From the NCBI RefSeq assembly GCF_004364345.1, contig NZ_SOCA01000002.1, forward strand, positions 385,711-449,710: a stretch of DNA of 64,000 nt, given 5' to 3'. The stretch comes from Prosthecobacter fusiformis. Its GTDB lineage: Bacteria > Verrucomicrobiota > Verrucomicrobiia > Verrucomicrobiales > Verrucomicrobiaceae. A program made the position numbers and the translations under genes. How positions within the stretch are numbered: position 1 is the stretch's first letter; every line of letters begins with the position of its first letter. This document shows positions 1 to 8,126 of the stretch, piece by piece. A model generated the notes under the pieces. It had not been told where the DNA came from. It worked only from the letters and a program-made list of their open reading frames with translations, and searched no databases.

Positions 1-102
1 TTCTGCGTCTGAATACGGTAAGTTTAGACTCGTTTGTGGCCTGTTGACAGTGAATTGCCTAGCTTGGCACGAATCCTGGTGCTTGTTGTCATATCCCCCC
101 AT

Positions 103-408
103 ATGACAGAAGCCGAAATAGCCAAAAAATACACCCGAATTGTAAAGACCAGTCTGGGCCAATGGGTTCAGGCAATGGTTGTGAAGAAACCGATGTCTGA
201 TACACCGGAGATCACATGGAAGGGGGTTGGTAGAATGCTCCCCGTGCGTGCTCTAGATGAAAACGTGGAGATGGCGCGGCTTGCAGTTTTGAAAGACCGC
301 CGTTTTTTCAGGCTGTGCGAAAAATGCAATGAAGCCCGTCCTGCGTCTTTGATCCTGGATTCGGGTGCCTGTCAAGAATGCGTCAGCGAAAGCAAGGCCA
401 TGGCCTGA
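103..408 (+). CDS. Small hypothetical protein with a C-terminal Cys4 zinc-ribbon-like motif
   Basis: I do not recognise this family. The frame is open from position 34, but I chose the ATG at 103 because the protein then begins with a soluble, charged stretch (MTEAEIAKKYTRIVKTS) and the 23 upstream residues look like non-coding translation. The 101-residue product ends in two Cys pairs, CEKC and CQEC, about 15 residues apart, as in a small zinc ribbon; this is the main reason to think it is real. It converges on the beta-strand-repeat gene and ends 25 bp from its stop. A TTGACA hexamer lies at 44-49, but no well-placed -10 box is visible. Function unknown; it may bind zinc or nucleic acid. 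Confidence 0.5.
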   Translation: MTEAEIAKKYTRIVKTSLGQWVQAMVVKKPMSDTPEITWKGVGRMLPVRALDENVEMARLAVLKDRRFFRLCEKCNEARPASLILDSGACQECVSESKAMA

Positions 409-433
409 TTTGACAGGAGCGTTTTTGCTGCGC

Positions 434-3400
434 TTAGCGGTCACGTCTGCGGCGCAGCAATCCCAAGCACAAACCGATGCTGACCAGGAATGCCCGTCCC
501 GGTTCTGGAACGATGGTGACGACTGCGTAAAGGCCTGTCGTATCAAATTCATAAGTCCATTTGAGTTCGGTCGGCAGACTGATGTCTGGAGAATTTATTT
601 GGCTGAAGCTAACTCCAGGGAGTCCTCCCGTAAGGCCGCTCCAATCCACAAGAAGCCAGCGGTCACCCTCGGAGAAGCTTTCGGATGTCAAGGTGCTGCC
701 TTCACCCAGTCCGAGGTGGAGTGTGCCGGTGAGGTTGATCTCGGAAGCTAAAGCATCCGTGATGATGAGACGGTCCGCTGCGGAGGCTATGCCACTATTG
801 TCACCGGCGTTGGTGAAGAGATCAAAGGAAAGGGTGCCCGTGGAGTTTAGGCCACCGGTTGTATCTCCCAAGTCCAGGGTTAAGGCACCTGCGCTGAGGC
901 CTCCTGGTGTGCCCGCTTTTAGAGTGCCTTGATTAACAAGGCCCGCCGTGTTTTGCGGTGCCAGCCTACCGGTGCCTGCCAGCGTGCCATTGGCCAGGAT
1001 CTGAATGCCTCCGTCCCCTGTGGCTGAGCCGGTGCTATTGCCTGCCAAGAGGATGCCTTCCTGAATGGTCGTACGACCGGTATAAGTGCTGGCTGCCAGC
1101 AGATGTAGCGCGCCAGCTCCGGTTTTGGTGAATGCTGCTGGGCCGACTGAACTTCCATCCACCAAGCTGGAATTTACGGTCGCGGTACGTCCGGCTGATA
1201 TCGCGAAACTACGGGTGCCGCTGCCATTGAGCGTCAGGTTGACCCCAGTGATGGTGAGGTTCGTGTCACTGTCATAGTTTTGAATACTGCCGCCGTTCCA
1301 ATTAAAAAGGGCTGCGCCTTTGGGCGCTGCTCCCCGCTGGACGGTTTCAGCCTGCAAAACACCAGCTTCAAGATTGAAGGTGCCATTCGCAAAGCCATTG
1401 CCGCTGCTGGTGCGGTTGGAAAAAGTCAAGGTTTCGACCTTGATGGTGCCTTCTCCGGCAAGAGTCAATGTTCCGGAGGCATTGTAGTTAGGATTGGTTG
1501 AAGTGCTGCTCATCTCTCCCAGGATGATATTCACCGCGTCGAGTGTGCCGGTTCCCATCAGCATGCTGGCGGTCGTGGAAGATGCCTGTGAGCCACTGTT
1601 AGCGTTTTGGCCGATGGTCAGTGTGCTGATCAATGCATCCAGGCTGCCACTGCTGAGGTCCACCAGAGCATTGGTTCCTAATGAACTGCTTTGCCCACGC
1701 CCCACGATTATGTTGGCCCGGCTCGTACCATTGGTCGCCCGAATTTTCAGGCTGCCATTCACGATTCCTGCGTCAAACTCCAACCGCGTTAGACTTTTAA
1801 AGCTCCCGATCGTGATGGTCGTCGCATTGAGGGTGTTAGTTTGTCCCAGATAAACGGTTCCTACGTTTTGCGCAGTGGTGGGACTGGCCGTCACATTGGA
1901 AATGCCAAAACTGCGGGCGGTGATTATGTTGTTTTGTGCCGCCAAATAAACGGTCACAATGTTATTCGCGACGTTACCCTGGGCACCGAAATTGACGTCG
2001 GCTGAACTGCTGTCGAAGGTAAAACTACCGAGTCCGGACATGTCCAGCACGGTGTTGGTATTCGCAGCATCCCCGCCGATAGTCCAATCAGGTCCGCCAG
2101 TGAGAGTGAGACTGCCGCCTGTCCCCAAAATGGTGGCTGTCCTGCCGAGGGTTACATCAAGGGTGGAGATGGTGTCGCTGTTGTTTTGCAGATCCAGAGT
2201 GGTGCTGCCGGTAAAATGGATGCTGGCTCCATCGGAGAGCACATCATTTGCCGTGGTGCGTAAAATGCCTTCCTGAAGATTGATGCTACCTGTATGAGTA
2301 CTGCCAGTTCCGCTGAGCACGAGTGTGCCTGCACCCGTTTTGGTGAAGGCTGATGTTGGGGCCGGAGTGCCTGCGTTATTGATCGGCCCGCTGACAGTGA
2401 TCGTGCGGCCAGTGGCGACGTTAAAAACGCGTTCGGCTGAGCCTACCAGATTAAGGGTGACATCATTGATGGTTAGGTCGGTGCTTGCGTCATAAGTCTC
2501 GATGCTGCCGGCAGTCCAGTTGAGGAGACGACTGACGCCTGCACTGCCTCCGCCACCTTCCAGCGTTTCAGCACGCAACGTTCCGCTGATAAAATTGAAA
2601 ATCCCAGTCACGGTGCCCAGCAGGCCGGTGTCCTTTTTATCCGCGAAAATTAGGCTGCGCACTAGGATGAGGCCTCCGTTCAGATCCAGGGTTCCAGTTG
2701 GACTGGCTCCAAGTCCGCTGGTGGTACCTGCACTGCTGAGACGTTGGCCTAATATGATGGTCGTCGCATCCAGTGTGCCTAATCCCATGCTGAAACGGCC
2801 CAGGCCCGGTCTTCCTCGGTTACTGGTCACACCCAGTGTTAAAGTGCCCACAAGTGCATCCAGTGTGCCTGCTGTGCTGTCGAAGTAACTTTGCTCAACA
2901 ATCACACTGTTGGAGTCATGCATGCCTATGAGAATATCCATCCGTGATTCGGCATTGGTTCCCCGTAGGGTGACGGTCCCTCCGGTGACCCCTGTGTTGA
3001 AACGCACATACCCCTGATTTTTAAAGGCACCCCCAATATTAAAGTTTCCTGCCGTGATGGTGTTGGCCTGCCCAAGAAGCAGTGTTCCACTATTCTCATG
3101 GTTGCCCCCGCCCGCATTGACGTTGCTGACATTGACCGTGGCCGCAGTGATAAAGTTGTTTTGAGCAAGGATCAGCGTGCCACTGTTGAGGCTGGTTCCG
3201 GCGGAGGTGACGAGCGTTCCACCGACGGCCAGCGTATTGGTGGCTCCATCAAAGATAAACGTGCCCAGTCCAGACATATTCAGTGTGGCGCTCGCATTTG
3301 CGGTGGCACCTCCAATCACCAAATTTGTGGCCCCTGTGGTCAGTGTACTTCCCGTGCCGATGATGGTCCCTGTCATGTTATCGGCCACAGTGATCGTGCC

Positions 3401-4543
3401 GACGGTCTGGTCGTAAGTGTTCAGATCCAGAGTTCCGGTGCCGACAAAGCTGACGGTTGTACCCGTGGGCAAGGCATCATCATTGGCGATCTGGAGCACC
3501 CCGGCTTCAATGATGGTACCCCCGCTGTAAGTGCTGGCTGTACCAGATAGAATCAAAGTCCCACTCCCAGCTTTTAAAAGGCGTCCTGCGCCGGTGATGG
3601 CACCTGTAAAACTGCTGGTGTCCGTGCGATCAAAACGCAGGGTCGCACCACTGGAAACCGTTGCTCCTGTAGCGGTTGACATACTTCCTTCCGTGGCTCC
3701 GTTTCCGATTTGCAAGGTGCCGGATGTCACTTGCAAAAGCCCCGTGAAGCCGGTGTTCTCACTGGCGACGATGAGTGTGCCTGTGCCTGCTTGGCGTAAA
3801 ATGCCTTTGTTAGGATCGGAGGTTCCACTCACCAGATTCTGAGTCAGACTCACGGAGTCGCTTCGGTTGAAAGCCAGTACCGTCTGAGCTGTGCCCGGAT
3901 CTGAAGACAAGGTGGAAAAAGTGACATCGCCACTGCCCAGCGTGCCTGTGGTTCCACCATTGCCGATCTGCAAGACACTGCTTGTACCTGACGCGGCATT
4001 GGTGGAAATACTGGTTCCTCCAGACCAGGTGTTGTCTGCGGCCAGGATCACCATGCCGTTGTTAAATTTGGTGATGCCATTGCTGCCTCCATTCACAGAG
4101 ACATTGATGGTTAGCGCAGCGGCTGCACTGGTGTTGTTATTGCCAAAGCCAGCCGTGGCTCCGGTCAGTGTCAGCGTGTAACCGGCTCCCGGATCGATAA
4201 TGTAGGCTCCGGCACGGCTACTTTTGTCGATCCGATAAGCCGTGATGTTTTCTCCCAAAGTGATGGTGCCACCTGTGCCATCATTCGTATAGCCATTGAC
4301 TGATCCAAGATTGGCCGTGTGCTCGCCATTGATCCAGACTGCCTGAGGACTGCCATTGTTACTGGTCCAATTGGCAGTGCCGGCGTCTCCGCCAGCAACC
4401 CAGGTGCCGCTGCCATTTTGGTTGAGGGATGTCGCCGGGTCCGCATCCCAATAGAACGGCGCGGCCTTTGATGGAAAAGACATCAAGCAGGCAAGGGATG
4501 CGCACACGATCATGCGGTAGAGCGGTTGGGGGGAAGCCGTCAT
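434..4543 (-). CDS. Giant secreted autotransporter-type beta-strand-repeat protein with PEP-CTERM anchor
   Basis: The protein has about 1370 residues. A signal peptide (MIVCASLACLMSFPSKA) precedes a Gly/Ser/Thr/Asn-rich body full of beta-helix repeats of the kind TKTGAGTLVLSG and GTLQIGNG, known as autotransporter-associated beta-strand repeats. It ends in VPEPGRAF, a hydrophobic helix and RRRRDR, a PEP-CTERM-type sorting signal, so export and processing by an exosortase system is expected. There is no 12-strand autotransporter barrel. The frame opens at a TTG at 4558; ATGs lie at 4543 and 4513. I list 4543, but 4513 would still leave a full signal peptide. Residues about 345-755 and 755-1170 are tandem homologous copies with a period near 411 residues. 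A surface or matrix structural role is likely; no enzyme motif is visible. Confidence 0.85.
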   Translation of the reverse strand: MTASPQPLYRMIVCASLACLMSFPSKAAPFYWDADPATSLNQNGSGTWVAGGDAGTANWTSNNGSPQAVWINGEHTANLGSVNGYTNDGTGGTITLGENITAYRIDKSSRAGAYIIDPGAGYTLTLTGATAGFGNNNTSAAAALTINVSVNGGSNGITKFNNGMVILAADNTWSGGTSISTNAASGTSSVLQIGNGGTTGTLGSGDVTFSTLSSDPGTAQTVLAFNRSDSVSLTQNLVSGTSDPNKGILRQAGTGTLIVASENTGFTGLLQVTSGTLQIGNGATEGSMSTATGATVSSGATLRFDRTDTSSFTGAITGAGRLLKAGSGTLILSGTASTYSGGTIIEAGVLQIANDDALPTGTTVSFVGTGTLDLNTYDQTVGTITVADNMTGTIIGTGSTLTTGATNLVIGGATANASATLNMSGLGTFIFDGATNTLAVGGTLVTSAGTSLNSGTLILAQNNFITAATVNVSNVNAGGGNHENSGTLLLGQANTITAGNFNIGGAFKNQGYVRFNTGVTGGTVTLRGTNAESRMDILIGMHDSNSVIVEQSYFDSTAGTLDALVGTLTLGVTSNRGRPGLGRFSMGLGTLDATTIILGQRLSSAGTTSGLGASPTGTLDLNGGLILVRSLIFADKKDTGLLGTVTGIFNFISGTLRAETLEGGGGSAGVSRLLNWTAGSIETYDASTDLTINDVTLNLVGSAERVFNVATGRTITVSGPINNAGTPAPTSAFTKTGAGTLVLSGTGSTHTGSINLQEGILRTTANDVLSDGASIHFTGSTTLDLQNNSDTISTLDVTLGRTATILGTGGSLTLTGGPDWTIGGDAANTNTVLDMSGLGSFTFDSSSADVNFGAQGNVANNIVTVYLAAQNNIITARSFGISNVTASPTTAQNVGTVYLGQTNTLNATTITIGSFKSLTRLEFDAGIVNGSLKIRATNGTSRANIIVGRGQSSSLGTNALVDLSSGSLDALISTLTIGQNANSGSQASSTTASMLMGTGTLDAVNIILGEMSSTSTNPNYNASGTLTLAGEGTIKVETLTFSNRTSSGNGFANGTFNLEAGVLQAETVQRGAAPKGAALFNWNGGSIQNYDSDTNLTITGVNLTLNGSGTRSFAISAGRTATVNSSLVDGSSVGPAAFTKTGAGALHLLAASTYTGRTTIQEGILLAGNSTGSATGDGGIQILANGTLAGTGRLAPQNTAGLVNQGTLKAGTPGGLSAGALTLDLGDTTGGLNSTGTLSFDLFTNAGDNSGIASAADRLIITDALASEINLTGTLHLGLGEGSTLTSESFSEGDRWLLVDWSGLTGGLPGVSFSQINSPDISLPTELKWTYEFDTTGLYAVVTIVPEPGRAFLVSIGLCLGLLRRRRDR

Positions 4544-4682
4544 CCTCCCAGCAAACAATTTTGGCGCGTGTATGCAAGCCGTTAGGGGCTAACTGGAAGG
4601 AGATAAAGGTTTTGCTAGGGGGCGGCTTTCCTTCGACTTTTGCCCGATGATGATGGAACGATTTTATCCAGGCCCTAGCGGA

Positions 4683-5879
4683 TCACACGCCAAGCTTTTG
4701 CTTCACTACCTTGAAGGCGTCGATCGCAGCATCCAGCTCAGCCCCAGTATGGGCTGCGCTGATCTGTGTGCGAATGCGCGCCTTGCCCATCGGCACGACC
4801 GGATAGCTGAATCCGACGACGTAAACGCCGTGTTGCAGCATGGCCTCTGCGAACCGGGAGGCGAGTGCTGCGTCTCCCAGCATGATGGGCACGATGGGAT
4901 GCTGACCTGGCAAAAGGTTAAAACCAGTCGCCGTCATGGCTTCTCGGAAATACAAGGTGTTAGACTCCAATGTGTCACGCAATTCGGTGGAATGCTTCAG
5001 CAGTTCAATGGCCGCTAGCGAGGCTCCGGCTATGACGGGAGCCAGGGTGTTGGAAAACAGATAAGGGCGTGAGCGCTGGCGCAGCCATTCGATGATCTCC
5101 TTGCGCCCGCTGGTGTATCCGCCGCTGGCACCTCCGAGTGCTTTGCCAAGGGTGCCGGTGAGGATATCCACACGGTCCATCACTCCGCAGTGCTCATGCG
5201 TCCCGCGTCCTTGCGCGCCCATAAAGCCGACTGCGTGAGAATCATCCACCATGACCAGGGCATTGTACCTGTCTGCGAGATCACAGATGGCTTTGAGATT
5301 GGCGATGTATCCATCCATCGAGAAGACCCCATCGGTGGCGATGAGCTTGTATCGAGCACCTTGTGCAGAGGCTTCCATCAGGCGGGCTTCCAGATCCGCC
5401 ATGTCATTGTTCTTGTATCGATAGCGCTGCGCCTTGCACAAGCGGATGCCGTCAATGATGGAGGCGTGGTTCAGTTCATCACTGATGATGGCATCTTCAG
5501 GGCCTAACAAGGTTTCGAATAATCCACCGTTGGCATCAAAGCAGGAGCCGTAAAGCAGGGTGTCCTCCGTGCCGAGAAAGTCGCTGAGGCTGGCTTCCAA
5601 TGCTTTATGAACACCCTGCGTGCCGCAAATAAAACGCACGCTGGCAAGGCCGTAGCCCCATTGATCCAACGCCTCATGGGCAGCTTGGCGAACTTGCGGA
5701 TGCTGAGCCAGGCCTAGATAGTTGTTCGCGCACAGATTGATCACTTCCCGCCCTCCATCCGCCTTTACCTGGCTGCCCTGGCGTGTGTTGAGGACCCGTT
5801 CATTCTTAAACGTACCGGCTTCCCGAACGCTGGCGAGCTGGGCATTGAGATGGTCTTGAAATGCAGGGTAGGCTTTCAT
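4683..5879 (-). CDS. kbl: Glycine C-acetyltransferase (2-amino-3-ketobutyrate CoA ligase)
   Basis: This cytoplasmic PLP enzyme of the alpha-oxoamine synthase family cleaves 2-amino-3-oxobutyrate with CoA to glycine and acetyl-CoA, the second step of threonine catabolism. At 398 residues it matches the E. coli enzyme in length. The PLP lysine is K246 in GTLGKALGG, the cofactor-binding DDSHAVGF lies near residue 212, and [11 protein letters not shown] near residue 48 is the family N-terminal motif. Its ATG overlaps the last four bases of ald (ATGA), so the two are translationally coupled. It is the third gene of the tdh-ald-kbl operon, and the pairing with tdh separates it from biotin or heme homologues of the family. 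Confidence 0.95.
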   Translation of the reverse strand: MKAYPAFQDHLNAQLASVREAGTFKNERVLNTRQGSQVKADGGREVINLCANNYLGLAQHPQVRQAAHEALDQWGYGLASVRFICGTQGVHKALEASLSDFLGTEDTLLYGSCFDANGGLFETLLGPEDAIISDELNHASIIDGIRLCKAQRYRYKNNDMADLEARLMEASAQGARYKLIATDGVFSMDGYIANLKAICDLADRYNALVMVDDSHAVGFMGAQGRGTHEHCGVMDRVDILTGTLGKALGGASGGYTSGRKEIIEWLRQRSRPYLFSNTLAPVIAGASLAAIELLKHSTELRDTLESNTLYFREAMTATGFNLLPGQHPIVPIMLGDAALASRFAEAMLQHGVYVVGFSYPVVPMGKARIRTQISAAHTGAELDAAIDAFKVVKQKLGV

Positions 5880-6979
5880 GGGAACGAGATGGGGGTAAAG
5901 GGCAGTCCATGTGCGTGGGCCACCGCTTCATTGTGAAGAGTACCCCCCATCACGTTAATGCCGCCAATGATGGCGGGCTGGCGCTGGCAGGCTTCAGTTA
6001 GGCCGTGATCAGCCAGCAGCTCGATGTAACGGTGGGTCACATTGATGAGAGCCTGGGTGGCGGTGCGGGCATAGGCACCGGGCATGTTCGCCACGCAGTA
6101 ATGCGTCACTCCTTCCTCCACATAAATGGGATCATGGTGAGTGGTCGGGCGCGTTGTTTCGGCGCAGCCGCCCTGGTCCACCGCGATGTCCACCAGGACA
6201 CTGCCGGGACGCATGCGGCGCAGCATCTCACGGCTGATGAGCTTGGGCGCGCGCGCTCCGGGAACAAGGACGGCACCGATCAGCAGATCCACCTGCGGCA
6301 GTAGCTCCATGAGATGCGTTTCATTGGAGTAAAGTGTGTGGGCGGTGTGCAGGGTGATATCCAGGAAACGCATGCGCTCTAGGTCCACTTCCAGGATGGT
6401 CACATCCGCTCCCAGACCGGTGGCCATGCGGGCGGCATTGATGCCCGCTACGCCGCCGCCAATGACCACGACCTTGCCAGGCAGCACACCCGGAACACCG
6501 CCCAGCAGGGTGCCGCTGCCACCCGCATGTTTCGCCAGGAAGTAGCCACCTACCACGACCGACATACGTCCGGCGATCTCGCTCATCGGTTCCAGCAAGG
6601 GCAGGCGATGATTCACCTCAATGGTCTCATAGGCCAGGGCTGTGGCACCCGACTGCATCAATGCTTCCGTCAGCGGACGATTAGCGGCGAGGTGGAGATA
6701 GGTGAACAGAAGATGATCGGGACGCAGCAGGGCATATTCAGCAGGCAGCGGTTCTTTCACTTTGATGATCAGCTCAGCCTTGGCAAAAACCTCGGCATGA
6801 TCATGGATCAGTGTGGCACCCACCGCTTCATAATCTGAATCTGAAAATCCAGCGCCAGTGCCTGCATTCACTTCCACATGAACCTGATGGCCACGCTTGA
6901 TGAGCTGATAAGCTGCCGAGGGTGTCAAGGCCACCCGGTGTTCCTGCTCTTTGATTTCTTTGGGGACGCCGATGTTCAT
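5876..6979 (-). CDS. ald: Alanine dehydrogenase
   Basis: NAD-dependent L-alanine dehydrogenase interconverts alanine and pyruvate plus ammonia in the cytoplasm. The start at 6979 gives [20 protein letters not shown], the canonical N-terminus of the family; the frame runs 23 residues further upstream but that segment overlaps the end of tdh. The Rossmann motif [16 protein letters not shown] lies mid-protein, preceded by the substrate-site LLFTYLHLA. The 367-residue length is usual. It starts 13 bp after tdh and overlaps kbl by 4 bp. Placement between the two threonine-degrading genes is unusual; some Ald enzymes also act on glycine/glyoxylate, so it could handle the glycine made by Kbl, but that is inference. 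Confidence 0.93.
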   Translation of the reverse strand: MNIGVPKEIKEQEHRVALTPSAAYQLIKRGHQVHVEVNAGTGAGFSDSDYEAVGATLIHDHAEVFAKAELIIKVKEPLPAEYALLRPDHLLFTYLHLAANRPLTEALMQSGATALAYETIEVNHRLPLLEPMSEIAGRMSVVVGGYFLAKHAGGSGTLLGGVPGVLPGKVVVIGGGVAGINAARMATGLGADVTILEVDLERMRFLDITLHTAHTLYSNETHLMELLPQVDLLIGAVLVPGARAPKLISREMLRRMRPGSVLVDIAVDQGGCAETTRPTTHHDPIYVEEGVTHYCVANMPGAYARTATQALINVTHRYIELLADHGLTEACQRQPAIIGGINVMGGTLHNEAVAHAHGLPFTPISFP

Positions 6980-6992
6980 AAGGGAAGGGGGC

Positions 6993-8021
6993 TCAGGTGT
7001 TCCAATCCAGTACGACCTTGCCACAGTTTCCAGATTCCATGGCGGCAAATCCTTTTTCGAAGTCCGTGTAATGAAAACGATGCGTGATGACCGGTTTTAA
7101 ATTCAGCCCGCATTCCAGCATGACGCTCATCTGATACCAGGTTTCATACATCTCCCGTCCATAGATGCCTTTGATGGTCAGCATGTTGAAGATGACTTTA
7201 TTCCAGTCAATGGCCATGGGTTCTGAGGGAATGCCCAGCATGGCGATCTTGCCGCCGTGGCACATGTTCTCGATCATGCTGTGAAAGGCGGATGCATTGC
7301 CACTCATCTCCAGGCCGACATCGAACCCTTCCTTCATGCCGAGCTGTTTTTGCACGTCGGCTAGATGGTGCGTCTTCACATTCACGGCCAGGGTCGCTCC
7401 CATTTGCCGCGCCAAATCCAGGCGGTATTCATTCACATCGGTGATGACCACATGCCTGGCTCCGGCATGCTTCACCACCGGGATGGCCATGATGCCAATG
7501 GGGCCAGCTCCGGTGATGAGCACATCTTCTCCCAAACATTCAAAGGCCAGTGCCGTATGCACCGCATTGCCGAAAGGATCAAAAATGGACGCTACTTCTT
7601 CATCCACACCTTCGCGATGATGCCAGACATTGGTCATCGGTACGCTGATGTATTCGGCAAAGGCTCCGGTGCGGTTGACGCCGATGCCCACGGTGTCTTT
7701 GCAGAGGTGACGGCGGCCTGCCAGACAGTTTCGACACCGACCACAGACGACATGGCCTTCGGCGCTGACGATTTCACCCGCATGGAAATCACTGACATTG
7801 GAGCCAACGCGGACGACTTCGCCCACAAACTCATGGCCCACCACCATGGGAACGGGAATGGTCTTTTGTGCCCAGGCATCCCATTTGTAGATGTGCAGAT
7901 CGGTCCCGCAGATGCCGGTTTTATGGACTTTGATGAGCACGTCATTGATGCCCACTTCAGGTTCAGGAACATCTTGCAGCCAGAGGCCGCGTTCTGCATG
8001 GGCTTTGACAAGTGCTTTCAT
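6993..8021 (-). CDS. tdh: L-threonine 3-dehydrogenase
   Basis: This zinc-dependent medium-chain dehydrogenase oxidises L-threonine with NAD to 2-amino-3-oxobutyrate, the substrate of Kbl. At 342 residues it is colinear with E. coli Tdh. Visible are the catalytic-zinc Cys in [10 protein letters not shown], the GHEFVGEV motif, the four-Cys structural zinc lobe ([15 protein letters not shown]) and the nucleotide loop [12 protein letters not shown]. It is the first gene of tdh-ald-kbl. The 105-bp upstream region holds a perfect palindrome likely to be the operator of the operon. Confidence 0.95.
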   Translation of the reverse strand: MKALVKAHAERGLWLQDVPEPEVGINDVLIKVHKTGICGTDLHIYKWDAWAQKTIPVPMVVGHEFVGEVVRVGSNVSDFHAGEIVSAEGHVVCGRCRNCLAGRRHLCKDTVGIGVNRTGAFAEYISVPMTNVWHHREGVDEEVASIFDPFGNAVHTALAFECLGEDVLITGAGPIGIMAIPVVKHAGARHVVITDVNEYRLDLARQMGATLAVNVKTHHLADVQKQLGMKEGFDVGLEMSGNASAFHSMIENMCHGGKIAMLGIPSEPMAIDWNKVIFNMLTIKGIYGREMYETWYQMSVMLECGLNLKPVITHRFHYTDFEKGFAAMESGNCGKVVLDWNT

Positions 8022-8072
8022 GGTTAGAACGGTATATTGGAGGGCTTTCCGTTAAAATGGCAAGGCTTAATC

Positions 8073-8102
8073 CGTTTTAATGGATAATATTCCATTAAAA
8101 CG
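8073..8102. promoter_or_regulatory. Perfect palindrome upstream of tdh-ald-kbl, candidate operator
   Basis: The arms CGTTTTAATGGA (8073-8084) and TCCATTAAAACG (8091-8102) are exact reverse complements around TAATAT. A partial copy, CGTTAAAATGG, lies at 8050-8060, closer to tdh. The site is AT-rich and has no following T-tract, so a protein-binding operator fits better than a terminator of the upstream permease gene. The bound regulator is unknown; no regulator gene is adjacent. Confidence 0.55.
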
Positions 8103-8126
8103 TCGGCCTGAGATTGGAGATATAGT

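Noticed and set aside
65-90. A TGGCAC hexamer suggesting a sigma-54 promoter
   Set aside because: The TTGC element at the required 5-base spacing is missing (CTGG instead).
1086-3842. Several plus-strand frames of 60-150 codons opposite the giant surface protein
   Set aside because: They are Pro/Val/Leu-rich shadows of the Gly/Thr/Ser repeats on the other strand.
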